Assembly: GCF_963082655.1 (NCBI RefSeq)
Contig: NC_081553.1
Span: 48,038,541-48,102,540 of the forward strand
Direction of reading: 5' to 3'
Origin: Stomoxys calcitrans
Lineage: Eukaryota > Arthropoda > Insecta > Diptera > Muscidae
DNA length: 64,000 bases
Shown: positions 9,202 to 20,610 of the stretch, piece by piece
Position numbering within the stretch: position 1 is the stretch's first letter
Layout: each line of letters begins with the position of its first letter
The notes under the pieces: generated by a model
The model's input: only the letters and a program-made list of their open reading frames with translations
What the model was told of the DNA's origin: nothing
Database searches by the model: none
Made by a program: the position numbers and the translations under genes

Positions 9202-9347
9202 GTACCCAGGAACCGAGTAGGGGCACACTTCTCACAAATCAATGAAAGCTTTCCCATTCAAGTTTAAACTCAATATAAGGCACTTTTTTCAAAGCCGAGT
9301 CCGAATGGCGTATCGCAGTGCGACACTTCTTTAGGGGAGAATTTTTT
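9202..9347 (-). mobile_element. SINE fragment, reverse orientation
   Basis: The minus strand matches the body and 3' part of the SINE at 7,467, for example 'gtcgcactg' followed by 'cgccattcggactcggcttt' and 'attgagtttaaacttgaat'. The tRNA-like 5' part is missing. The fragment stops exactly at the TA before the mariner's 5' end, and the sequence beyond the mariner's 3' end is not SINE. Confidence 0.75.
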
Positions 9348-9348
9348 A

Positions 9349-10611
9349 TTGGTTGCCCAAAAAGTAATTGCGGATTCTTCATATAGTCGGCGTTGACAAA
9401 TTTTTTCAACGGCTTGTGACTCTGTAATTGCATTCTTTCTTCTGTCAGTTATCAGCTGTTACTTTTAGCTTGCTTTAGAAAAAAGGGCGCGAAATTTTGT
9501 TTACATTTGTTTGTTTGGCGTCAATTTTAATATGGAGCCCACAAAGGAGCATTTTAGCAACGCGGAGCAGGTTGCTAAAAAGTTACGAGATGTGTATGGT
9601 GATAAAGCCTTAATAGGAAGACAGTGTCAGTGTCAAATTGGTTTTGCAAATTCCGTTCTGGACATATTTCACTTAAAGATGAGCCACGTTCAGGTCGGAC
9701 AAATGAAGTTGATGATGACCAAATCAAAGAATTAATCGAATTAGATCGTCATGTAACTGAGCCTGAGATAGGAGAGAAGTTAAATAAACCAAAATCAACC
9801 GTTCGTTATCACATAAAAAGTCTTGGACTGGTGAAAAAGCTTGATATTTGGGTACCACATGTTTTGAAAGAAATTCATTTAACAAACCGAATCAACGCTT
9901 GTGCACCTTATGCACCTTAAACGCAATGAATTCGGTCCGTTTTTAAAACGAATCATAACTGGAGATGAAAAATGGATTGTTTACAACAACATTAATCGAA
10001 AACGATCATGGTCCATGCATGGTGAACCAGCTCAAACCACTTCAAAGGCTGATATCCACCAAAAGAAGGTTATGCTGTCTGTTTGGTGGGATTGGAAGGG
10101 TGTGGTATATTTTGAGCTACTTCCAAGGAACCAAACGATTAATTCGGATGTTTACTGTCAACAATTGGACAAATTGAATACAGCCATCAAGGAGAAGCGA
10201 CCAGAATTGGTCAATCGTAAAGGTGTCATATTTCACCAGGACAACGCTAGACCGCACTCATCTTTGGTCACTCGCCAAAAACTAAGTGAGCTTGGCTGGG
10301 AACTTTTGATGCATCCACCATATAGCCCTGACCTTGCATCATCAGACTACCATTTATTTCGATCTTTGCAGAACTCCTTAAATGGTAAAACTTTCGGCAA
10401 TGATGAGGCTATAAAATCGCACTTGGTTCAGTTTTTTGCAGATAAAGGCCAGAAGTTCTATGAGCGTGGAATACTAAATTTGCCAGGAAGATGGCAAAAG
10501 GTTATCGAACAAAATGACAATTATATATTTGATTAAAGTTCATTCTAAGTTTTATTAAAAATGCATTTACTTTCTTTTAAAAAATCCGCAATTACTTTTT
10601 AGGCAACCCAA
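9349..10611 (+). mobile_element. Mariner transposon, full-length but inactive
   Basis: This is a 1,263-bp element with terminal inverted repeats of about 28 bp: 9,349-9,375 ('ttggttgcccaaaaagtaat...') and 10,584-10,611 (reverse complement 'ttgggttgcctaaaaagtaa...'). The two ends differ by one missing G and one substitution. TA flanks both sides (9,347-9,348 and 10,612-10,613), consistent with mariner target choice. The interior is one transposase gene broken by frameshifts. The 5' flank is a SINE fragment and the 3' flank a family C tail. The 237-bp element at 59,336 has the same ends. Confidence 0.92.
9532..10536 (+). pseudogene. Mariner transposase, frameshifted
   Basis: The enzyme would cut and paste the element at TA sites. 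Translation starts at the ATG at 9,532 (MEPTKEHFSNAEQVAKKLRD). A shift near 9,615-9,640, at a duplicated 'cagtgt', moves reading to a second frame (KFRSGHISLKDEPRSGRTN, then the helix-turn-helix and linker as far as VPHVLKEIHLTNRINAC). A second shift at 9,895-9,905, with a local duplication of 'gcacctta', moves it to a third frame that stays open to the stop at 10,536. The catalytic triad is intact as DD34D: Asp in ITGDEKW (9,964), Asp in FHQDNARPH (10,240) and Asp in LASSDYHLF (10,345), with exactly 34 residues between the last two. The reconstructed length is close to the usual ~345 residues. The break is only in the N-terminal half, so decay looks fairly recent. Confidence 0.92.
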
Positions 10612-10706
10612 TATATATACTTTATGAGGTCGCAAATCGATATTTCAAAGTGTTGCAAACCGAATGTCAAAATGAATATTCCCCCGGTCTTGGGTGGTGG
10701 GTATAC
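10612..10706 (+). mobile_element. Family C tail fragment
   Basis: The TA-rich core ('tatatatactttatgaggtc') is followed by 'gtgttgcaaaccgaatg' and the terminal 'ggtcttgggtggtgggtata'. It matches the reverse complement of 12,827-12,925. Only the last ~95 bp of the element is present, directly after the mariner. Confidence 0.7.
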
Positions 10707-11648
10707 AAATATAAATTAAGAAATATTTTTAATTGTCGGTAATGGTTTAAGATTCCTTGGTTAATATCCATATTAAGTCCATTTTTGTTTATTTAGATTA
10801 ACTATACAATTATTAATCCCCTTGTATTATGTTACAGACTTCCTTCCCTTTTTTTACTCAAATAAAATTTCCTGGTTGAATTAAAGCCATCTCTAACAAT
10901 AGTTTCTTAAGGCAATATTACAACACTAGCTCATGTATTTGTATTGGTTTAGAAAACTTTTCCACTCTATTGTGCTATGTTGCGCCACATCACATCTAAT
11001 GTTGGTCAATGTTTATTTCGTAAATCTTTGCAATATTCGGTCTCAAACATTCGAAGAGTATAGAAATGTTTGGCCACATGCTACGGAATCAATAATGTAG
11101 CACTGGGGTTTATGTTGCCTCAAGGAAATGACCTGTTTGTATAATTAGCAAGAACAATAGACAATCGAGTAGCAACTGACCAAAGAATAGCATTAAAATG
11201 GCTCTGGAGAAGAAGGAAGATTTCAATATCGAAAAGAAAAAGAAGTATTCATCCACAACCACAATACAAATTAACATCAATGAAGGCTAATAGATTGAGA
11301 TTGCTGATAGAACCGAACAAATTCTTTAATTATTTCGATAATAGTAGAAAATGCACAAGGGACCGCTGTGGTAATGAAAGGTGATTAGTTATAAGTTATT
11401 GTGTAACTAAGTGACTTAATTTTAGAATGTAGCAAAATTAGGAAACGAAAAATGTGACAACTACAATGGACGCTCAGTGTTGCCAAATCGAATAATCTTG
11501 GAAATAATTCTGGAACGGATAAAGATATGAGCACGATACTTAACATAGTCTTGTGCTTTGTAACCCGCATAACTTTTGACTGAAGAATGGGATTTCAAGA
11601 CGTGATAAAGCAAAATTACTGTAAATTTTGTAAGCTATCTAAATCTGT
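10707..11648. other. AT-rich stretch, nothing recognised
   Basis: I see no repeat family, no convincing coding frame and no RNA gene between the family C tail and the assembly gap. The short minus-strand frame at 11,385-11,570 has no recognisable motif. Confidence 0.4.
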
Positions 11649-11848
11649 NNNNNNNNNNNNNNNNNNNNNNNNNNNNNNNNNNNNNNNNNNNNNNNNNNNN
11701 NNNNNNNNNNNNNNNNNNNNNNNNNNNNNNNNNNNNNNNNNNNNNNNNNNNNNNNNNNNNNNNNNNNNNNNNNNNNNNNNNNNNNNNNNNNNNNNNNNNN
11801 NNNNNNNNNNNNNNNNNNNNNNNNNNNNNNNNNNNNNNNNNNNNNNNN
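11649..11848. other. Assembly gap (200 N)
   Basis: Exactly 200 undetermined bases, possibly a fixed-size placeholder. The left flank is unassigned sequence and the right flank begins inside a SINE. The open frame that spans it is an artefact. Confidence 0.99.
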
Positions 11849-11996
11849 ATATCGGACGAAATTTACAGCGGTGATTATTCCCTCTTAATGCTGGCTATAT
11901 TTGCGAAGCACCATGCCAAGCATATTCATGTAAAAAATTCTCCCCAAAGAAGTGTCGCTCTGCGGCACGCCGTTCAGACAGGGCTATAAAAAAGTT
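11849..11996 (+). mobile_element. SINE fragment at gap edge
   Basis: This matches the middle of the SINE at 7,467 (its 7,553-7,680), for example 'cctcttaatgctggctatat' and 'cggcacgccgttcagacagg'. The 5' tRNA-like part would lie in the gap or be missing, and the 3' part is cut near 'gggctataaaaaagtt'. Confidence 0.75.
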
Positions 11997-12267
11997 ATGG
12001 TGTTCTCGACCGATTTGGATTTGAACCGTACATAACAGAACACTATGTACAAAATTTCAGCCAAATCAGACAAAAATTAGGGCTTTCAGGGGTTCAAGAG
12101 GTCAAATCGGGAGAACGGTTTATATGGGAGCTATATCAGAATATTGACCGATTTGAAACGTACTTAGCGCGGAACTCATAACCGAACTCTACATGCAAAA
12201 TTTCAGCCAAATGGGATGGAAATTTAAGCTTTCAAAAGCTCAAGAAGTTAAATAGAAAGATCGGTTT
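11997..12267 (+). repeat. Family A internal units, isolated
   Basis: Roughly one and a half 153-bp units of family A type are present, with phrases 'aaaatttcagccaaatcaga', 'ggttcaagaggtcaaatcgg' and 'ggtttatatgggagctatat'. There is no head, microsatellite or core. Confidence 0.65.
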
Positions 12268-12823
12268 GTGTGGGAGAGGGGCGCCCCCCAAACACTTGGT
12301 TCCACATATGGATATCAGATTCGTATTCTACACTCAATACCCCATATTGCCATGGTCAGTAAATTAGTCCTATTTTTGCGGTGTTTTGGGCAAGGGGAGG
12401 ACCGCCAGAAACTTGGATCCACATTTGGATATCAGATTCGTATTTTACTCTTAAATACCTTTCATTTGAATCCCATATTTTATTGATTAGTCTATATATT
12501 TTGTAGGTTTTGGGTTGGGGCGTCCCCCTAGGTACCCCATCGGAAATTTAGATACCAAATTTTTTCTTGTTAGGTCACTATAAGAGAGCAGACAAAATTT
12601 CGCTTAAATCACACCACTCATCTCCGAGATCTGGCGGGTTTGAAAATTAGGGTAAGAGGGAGGGTCCGCTGCCCCTTCAGATATCAAAAAATTTAGTACT
12701 TTATTTTTACCACTGAATCATTATGCACCATCAGAGAAAATTTCAAGAAAATCGGTTCAGTCGTTTCTGAATCTATAAGGAACACACAAACAAACAAATA
12801 AGCAAACAAACCCAAAACACAAA
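12268..12823 (+). mobile_element. Family B element end with (CAAA)n tail
   Basis: Two units read 'tggatatcagattcgtattc' (12,309 and 12,427), the reverse complement of the phrases at 8,304-9,201. A unique tail follows that includes 'atttcaagaaaatcggttca' and ends in a (CAAA)n-like stretch (12,784-12,810). The tail's wording (an 'aaaatcggttcag' phrase before a short tandem repeat) is common at the ends of short non-autonomous insect elements. It abuts the family C element at 12,827. Confidence 0.6.
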
Positions 12824-12826
12824 TTG

Positions 12827-13517
12827 ATTTTTATACCCACCACCGAAGGATGGGGTTATATTCATTTTGTCGTTCCGTTTGCAACACATCAAAGTATTCA
12901 TTTCCGTCCCTATAAAGTATATATATTCTTGATCAGCGGAAAAATCAAAGACGATATCGCCATGTCCGTCCGTCTGTCTGTGGAAATCACGCTACAGTCT
13001 TTAAAAATTGAGCTATTGAGCTGAAATTTTGCACAGATTTTTTTTTGTCCATAAGCAGGTTAAGTTCGAAGATGGGCTACATCGGATTATATCTTGGTAT
13101 AGCCCCCATATATACCGATCCGCCGATTTAGGGTCTTAGGCCCATAGAGCCACATTTATTATTCAATTTTGCTGAAATTTAGGATAGTGAGTTATGTTCG
13201 ACCCTTCGACATCCTTCGTCAAATTGGCCCAGATCGGTCCAGATTTGGATATAGCTGCCATATAGACCGATCTCTCGATTAGAGGTTTTAGGCCCATAAA
13301 AGGCGCATTGTTGTTCGATGTTGCCGAAATTTGGGAAAGTGAGTTTTGTTAGGCCCTTCGTCAATTTGGCCCAGATTCCAGATTTCGATATAGCTGCCAT
13401 ATATACCGATCTCTCGATTTAAGGTCTTGCGCCCATAAAAGGCGCATTTATTGTCCGATGTCACCGAAATTTGGGAAAGTGAGTTGTGTTAGGTCCTTCG
13501 ACTTCCTTCGTCAAATT
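12827..13517 (-). mobile_element. Family C element, reverse orientation
   Basis: Read on the minus strand the order is repeated ~153-bp units (13,060-13,517), the short GACR tract (12,962-12,982), the TA-rich core (12,909-12,935) and the terminal 'tcggtggtgggtataaaa'. Unit phrases such as 'gatcggtctatatggcagct' are shared with 61.2-62.9 kb. The head is missing; the element breaks near 13,517. Confidence 0.75.
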
Positions 13518-14635
13518 TCAACTCTAACGCACGAGAGTCTGTGAATACAGCAGAGGATAGACAAAAGCATCAATACAAAAGAAGGATAAAGACAAATAGT
13601 CCTACAATTTCAGAAATATCGACGATACCTTCACTGAAATGTTCAAAAAAAAAAACTTTTTTGTAAGTCCAATAGCCGTTAGAGATATACTACAGATTTG
13701 AGCATGCTTTTTGTAACTTTTTATGAGTTTCATCTTTTAAAAAAACAATCAAGCCAATCAGCCTTAAATGACTGTTTCGAAAGCAATTTAAAATTTGACA
13801 GCTCGAGGTGACCAAGGATCGGTTTTATACTTTTGGTCTTAAAATTTTGCATACTTCAATGTTCACTGTGTTAAGTTTACTGTCTATATCTCTATCCGTT
13901 TAGAAGTTGTGCTGTAATGCAGGTTGCTATAACTTAGTGCAATTTGTTTGTATCACCCAGAGGGAAGAGAGATAAACCTTGAAACCCGATTTGAATTCAT
14001 GAGCCCCTAAAAGCCTTTCATTAGCATATCTATTACTACAACCGTGATCACTTAGCTTCATATTCCATTCTTATTTCCTTCATATCTTTCTGTCAAGAAT
14101 GGTACTACATTTATTTATTACCCTCAAATCATTTATGATTGCAAACAAACTAACATTTGGATAGAATATCCAAACAACCCGTTTAACATCTCGGCTACCA
14201 TAAATCTCATTCCTTTTTGTTGAGCAAAGAAGCTTCGGAAGTAATGCAGCAACAAATCCTTATGGCAAGTGTTTCGTTATGAAATAAAGCTTCAACTCTC
14301 TTCCGAGGGTTAATAGGGATAAATCTGATGAATACTACCAGCAATTATTACGATGAGAAACCAATTTATTTCTGTCTATTGCCAAGAAAGTAGTTAAACG
14401 ACGATGGATTTAGTTCATCTAAATGGGGGACTGATTGACTAGTTGGCCTCCCGCCAGCAGTAATAAACTCTTGAGACTTAAAGAAGTGGAAGAACGATTT
14501 AAAGAAGTTTCTTATTTGCATTAATGCTATGCACTATGGGCATGCCAATATAAGGTAAAGGAATAAGAAGGTAATAAAAAAGTTTGTCGTTCTTATGTAT
14601 ATAACAATGTTAAAGATGGTTTGAGGGTATAAATA
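13518..14635. other. Left flank of the satellite, nothing recognised
   Basis: This is AT-rich sequence without a convincing gene, tRNA or known repeat. It separates the transposon mosaic from the satellite array. A phrase near 13,665-13,690 ('agccgttagagatatactac') is loosely like the satellite's 'gagatacagccatttt', but the match is too weak to claim kinship. Confidence 0.4.
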
Positions 14636-16880
14636 AAGCTTAGGAAATACAGCCATTTTAAGTTTTCCAAACAAAATTTGGATTACTAATCGATTTTCGA
14701 TAAAATTTCGAATTTTTGGATGGAGTCACGAACTAAGACCCATTTCCCTCTAGGATGCATAATTAAGGAGATACAGCCATTTTAAGTTTTCCCAAGTGAA
14801 ATTTCGATTTTTAAAAGATTCCTATTGAAATCCTAAATTTTTGGATGGAGTCACGAATTAAGGCCCATTTCCCTCTAGGACGCTTAGTTAAGGAGATACA
14901 GCCATTTTAAGTTTTCCAAGTGAAACTTCGATTTTTAATGGATTTTCGATGATATTCTAAATTTTTGGATGGAGTCACGATTAAGGCCGATTTCCCTCTA
15001 GGACGCTTAGTTAAGGAGATACAGCCATTTTAAGTTTTCCAAGTGAAACTTCGATTTTTAATGGATTTTCGATGATATTCCAAATTTTTGGATGGAGTCA
15101 CGAATTAAGGCCGATTTCCCTCTAGGACGCTTAGTTAATGAGATACAGCCATTTTAAGTTTTTTCAAGTGAAATTTCGATTTTTAATGGATTTTCGATGA
15201 AATTCTAAATTTTTGGATGGAGTCACGAAGTAAGGCCCATTTCCCTCTAGGACGCTTAGTTAAGGGGATACAGGCTTTTAAAGTTTTCCAAGTGAAATTT
15301 TAATTTTTAATGGACTTACGATGAAATTCTAAATTTTTGGATGGAGTCACGAATTAAGGCCCATTTCCACTAGGACGCATAGTTAAGGAGATACAGATTT
15401 TAGGTTTTCCAAGTGAAACTTCGATTTTTAATGGATTCTCGATGAAATTCTCAATTTTTGGATGGAGCCACGAATTACGCCCCATTTCCTTCTAGGAAGC
15501 ATAGTTAAGGAGATACAGCCATTTTAAGTTTTCCAAGTGAAACTTCGATTTTTAATGAATTTTCAAAAAAATTCAAAATTATTGGAAGGAGTCACTAATT
15601 AAGGCCCATTTCCCTCAAGGACGCTTAGTTAAGGAGATACAGGCTTTTAAAGTTTTCCAAGTGAAATTTCCATTTTTAATGGACTTACGATGAAATTCTA
15701 AATTTTTGGATGGAGTCACGAATTAAGGCCCATTTCCACTAGGACGCATAGTTAAGGAGATACAGATTTTAGGTTTTCCAAGTGAAATTTCGATTTTTAA
15801 TGGATTCTCGATGAAATTCTCAATTTTTGGATGGAGCCACGAATTACGCCCCATTTCCTTCTAGGAAGCATAGTTAAGGAGATACAGCCATTTTAAGTTT
15901 TCCAAGTGAAACTTCGATTTTTAATGAATTTTCAAAAAAATTCAAAATTATTGGAAGAAGTCACTAATTAAGGCCCATTTCCCTCTAGGACGCTTAGTTA
16001 ATGAGATACAGCCATTTTAAGTTTTTTCAAGTGAAATTTCGATTTTTAATGGATTTTCGATGAAATTCTAAATTTTTGGATGGAGTCACGAATTAAGGCC
16101 CATTTCCCTCTAGGACGCTTAGTTAAGGGGAAACAGGCTTTTAAAGTTTTCCAAGTGAAATTTTAATTTTTAATGGACTTACGATGAAATTCTCAATTTT
16201 TGGATGGAGCCACGAATTACGCCCCATTTCCTTCTAGGAAGCATAGTTAAGGAGATACAGCCATTTCAAGTTTTCCAAGTGAAACTTCGATTTTTAATGG
16301 ATTCTCGATGAAATTCTCAATTTTTGGATGGAGCCACGAATTACGCCCCATTTCCTTCTAGGAAGCATAGTTAAGGAGATACAGCCATTTTAAGTTTCCC
16401 AAGTGAAACTTTGACTTTTAATGGATTTTCAAAAAATTCAAAATTATTGGAAGGAGTCACTAATTAAGGCCTATTTCCCTCTAGGACGCTTAGTTAAGGA
16501 GATACAGGCTTTTAAAGTTTTCCAAGTGAAATTTCCATTTTTAATGGACTTACGCATAGTTAAGGAGATACAGCCATTTTGAGTTTTCCAAGTGAAATTT
16601 CAATTTTTAATGGACTTTCGATAAAATTCAAAATTTTTGGAAGGAGTCACGAATTAAGGCCGATTTCCCTCTAGGACGCATAGTTAAGGAGATACAGCCA
16701 TTTTAAGTTTTCCAAGTGAAATTTGGATTTTAATGGACTTTCGATGAATTTCGAATTTTTAGATGGAGTCACGAATGAAGGCCCATTTCCCTCTAGGACG
16801 CTTAGTTAAGGAGATACAGCCATTTTAAGTTTTCCAATTGAAATTTTGATTTTTAATGGATTTTCAAAAATATTCAAAAT
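14636..16880 (+). repeat. Diverged left edge of the satellite
   Basis: The monomers here carry many private changes, such as 'aggatgcataattaagg', 'acaggcttttaaag' and 'ggagccacgaattacgcccc'. A three-monomer block of about 370 bp is locally repeated: the 'ccatttccactaggacgcat' motif recurs at 15,361 and 15,731. Another truncated monomer junction lies at 16,550 ('tggacttacgcatagttaag'). Higher divergence at an array edge is expected when unequal exchange homogenises the centre. Confidence 0.85.
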
Positions 16881-16894
16881 TTTGAAAGGAGTCA

Positions 16895-19800
16895 CGAATT
16901 AAGACCCATTTCCCTCTAGGACGCATAGTTAAGGAGATACAGCCATTTTAAATTTTCAAAGTGAAATTTCGATTTTTAATGGACTTACGATGAAATTTCG
17001 AATTTTTGGATGGAGTCTAGAATTAAGGCCCATTTCCCTCTAGGACGCATACTTGAGAAGATACAGCCATTTTAAGTTTCGCAAGTGAAACTTCGAATTT
17101 TAATGGATTTTCAATGATATTTCGAATTTTTGGATGGAGTCACGAATTAAGTCCCATTTTCCTCTAGGACGCATAGTTAAAGAGATACAGCCATTTTAAG
17201 TTTTCCAGATGAAACTTCGATTCTTAATGGATTTTCGATGAAATTTCGAATTTTTGGATAGAGTCACGAATTAAGGCCCATTTCCTTCTAGGACGCATAG
17301 TTAAGGAGATACAGCCATTTTAAGTTTTCCAAGTGAAATTTGGATTTTAGTGGACTTTCGATGAAATTTCGAATTTTTTGATGGAGTCACGAATTAAGTT
17401 TTCCAAGTGAAATTTCGATTTTGGAGCCACGAATTAAGGCCCATTTCCCTCTAGGACGCATAGTTAAGGTGATACAGCCATTTTAAGTTTTCCAAGTGAA
17501 ATTTCGATTTTTAATGGACTTACGATGAAATTTCGAATTTTTGGATGGAGTCACGAATTAAGGCCTATTTCTCTCTAGGACGCATAGTTAAGGAGATACA
17601 GCCATTTTAAGTTTTCCAAGTGAAACTTCGATTATTAATGGATTTTCATTGATATTTTAAATTTTTGGATGGAGTCACGAATTAAGGCCCATTTCCCTCT
17701 AGGACGCATAGTTAAGGGGATACAGCAATTTTAAGTTTTCCAAGTGAAACTTCGATTTTTAATAGATTTTCAATGAAATTTCAAATTTTTGGATGGAGTC
17801 ACGAATTAAGGCCCATTTCCCTCTAGGACGCATAGTTAAGGAGATACAGCCATTTTAAGTTTTCCAAGTGAAACTTCGATTTTTAATGGATATTCAATGA
17901 AATCTCGAATTTTTGAATGGAGTCACGAATTAAGGCCCATTTCTCTCTAGGACGCATAGTTAAGGAGATACAGCCATTTTAAGTTTTCCAAGTGAAACTT
18001 CGATTATTAATGGATTTTCATTGATATTTTAAATTTTTGGATGGAGTCACGAATTAAGGCCCATTTCCCTCTAGGACGCTTAGTTAAGGAGATACAGCAA
18101 TTTTAAGTTTTCCAAGTGAAACTTCAATTTTTAATGGATTTTCAATGAAATTTCGAAATTTTTGGATGGAGTCACGAATTAAGGCCCATTTCCCTCTAGG
18201 ACGCATAGTTAAGGAGATACAGCCATTTTAAGTTTTCCAAGTGAAACTTCGATTTTTAATGGATTTTCAATACAATTTCGAATTTTTGGAGGGAGTCACG
18301 AATTAAGGCCCATTTCCCTCTAGGACGCATAGTTAAGGAGATACAGCCATTTTAAGTTTTCCAAGTGAAACTTCGATTTTTAATGAATTTTCAATGAAAT
18401 TTCGAATTTTTGGATGGAGTCACGAATTAAGGCCCGTTTCCCTCTAGGACGCATAGTTAAGGAGATACAGCCATTTTAAGTTTTCCAAGTGAAACTTCGA
18501 TTATTAATGGATTTTCATTGATATTTTAAATTTTTGGATGGAGTCACGAATTAAGGCCCATTTTCCTCTAGGACGCTTAGTTAAGGAGATACAGAATTTA
18601 GGTTTTCCAAGTGAAATTTCGATTTTTAATGGATTTTCGATTAAATTCCAAATTTTTGGGAGGAGTCTCGAATGAAGGCCCATTTCCCTCTAGGACGCAT
18701 AGTTAAGGAGATACAGGCTTTTCAAGTTTTCCAAGTGAAATTTCCATTTTTAATGGACCTACGATGAAATTTCGAATTTTTGGATGGAGTCACGAATTAA
18801 GGGCCATTTCCCTCTAGGTCGCATAGTTAAGGAGATACAGCCATTTTAAGTTTTCCAAGAGAAATTTCGATTTTTAATGGACTAATTAAGGCCCATTTCC
18901 CTCTAGGACGCATAGTTAAGGAGATACAGCCATTTTAAATTTTCAAAGTGAAATTTCGATTTTTAATGGACTTACGATGAAATTTCGAATTTTTGGATGG
19001 AGTCTAGAATTAAGGCCCATTTCCCTCTAGGACGCATATTTGAGAAGATACAGCCATTTTAAGTTTCGCAAGTGAAACTTCGAATTTTAATGGATTTTCA
19101 ATGATATTTCGAATTTTTGGATGGAGTCACGAATTAAGTCCCATTTTCCTCTAGGACGCATAGTTAAAGAGATACAGCCATTTTAAGTTTTCCAGATGAA
19201 ACTTCGATTCTTAATGGATTTTCGATGAAATTTCGAATTTTTGGATAGAGTCACGAATTAAGGCCCATTTCCTTCTAGGACGCATAGTTAAGGAGATACA
19301 GCCATTTTAAGTTTTCCAAGTGAAATTTGGATTTTAATGGACTATCGATGAAATTTCGAATTTTTTGATGGAGTCACGAATTATGTTTTCCAAGTGAGAT
19401 TTCGATTTTGGAGTCACGAATTAAGGCCCATTTCCCTCTAGGACGCATAGTTAAGGTGATACAGCCATTTTAAGTTTTCCAAGTGAAATTTCGATTTTTA
19501 ATGGACTTACGATGAAATTTCGAATTTTTGGATGGAGTCACGAATTAAGGCCTATTTCTCTCTAGGACGCATAGTTAAGGAGATACAGCCATTTTAAGTT
19601 TTCCAAGTGAAACTTCGATTATTAATGGATTTTCATTGATATTTTAAATTTTTGGATGGAGTCACGAATTAAGGCCCATTTCCCTCCAGGACGCATAGTT
19701 AAGGGGATACAGCAATTTTAAGTTTTCCAAGTGAAACTTCGATTTTTAATAGATTTTCAATGAAATTTCAAATTTTTGGATGGAGTCACGAATTAAGGCC

Positions 19801-20610
19801 CATTTCCCTCTAGGACGCATAGTTAAGGAGATACAGCCATTTTAAGTTTTCCAAGTGAAACTTCGATTTTTAATGGATATTCAATGAAATCTCGAATTTT
19901 TGAATGGAGTCACGAATTAAGGCCCATTTCTCTCTAGGACGCATAGTTAAGGAGATACAGCCATTTTAAGTTTTCCAAGTGAAACTTCGATTATTAATGG
20001 ATTTTCATTGATATTTGAAATTTTTGGATGGAGTCACGAATTAAGGCCCATTTCCCTCTAGGACGCTTAGTTAAGGAGATACAGCAATTTTAAGTTTTCC
20101 AAGTGAAACTTCAATTTTTAATGGATTTTCAATGAAATTTCGAAATTTTTGGATGGAGTCACGAATTAAGGCCCATTTCCCTCTAGGACGCATAGTTAAG
20201 GAGATACAGCCATTTTAAGTTTTCCAAGTGAAACTTCGATTATTAATGGATTTTCAATGAAATTTCGAATTTTTGGATGGAGTCACGAATTAAGGCCCAT
20301 TTCCCTCTAGGACGCATAGTTAAGGAGATACAGCCATTTTAAGTTTTCCAAGTGAAACTTCGATTTTTAATGGATTTTCAATACAATATCGAATTTTTGG
20401 AGGGAGTCACGAATTAAGGCCCATTTCCCTCTAGGACGCATAGTTAAGGAGATACAGCCATTTTAAGTTTTCCAAGTGAAACTTCGATTTTTAATGAATT
20501 TTCAATGAAATTTCGAATTTTTGGATGGAGTCACGAATTAAGGCCCGTTTCCCTCTAGGACGCATAGTTAAGGAGATACAGCCATTTTAAGTTTTCCAAG
20601 TGAAACTTCG
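16895..20610 (+). repeat. Duplicated 16-monomer block in the satellite
   Basis: Rare variants recur 1,987 bp apart: 'tttcaaagtgaaatttcg' at 16,950 and 18,937, 'tttgagaag/cttgagaag' at 17,051 and 19,038, and the shortened monomer 'gattttggag' at 17,416 and 19,403. From about 20,200 the offset becomes 2,111, one monomer more. The left copy spans about 16,895-18,500 and the right about 18,882-20,610. 1,987 bp is 16 monomers plus 3 bp. Confidence 0.85.

Noticed and set aside
9511..9531. Upstream TTG as the mariner transposase start
   Set aside because: The ATG at 9,532 starts a peptide typical of the family (MEPTKEHF). The seven residues before it are an accidental extension.
11587..11874. 95-codon open frame
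   Set aside because: Most of it spans the run of N bases.
13660..13690. Possible ancestral satellite monomer outside the array
   Set aside because: The resemblance is limited to a phrase of about ten bases and would be expected by chance in AT-rich DNA.
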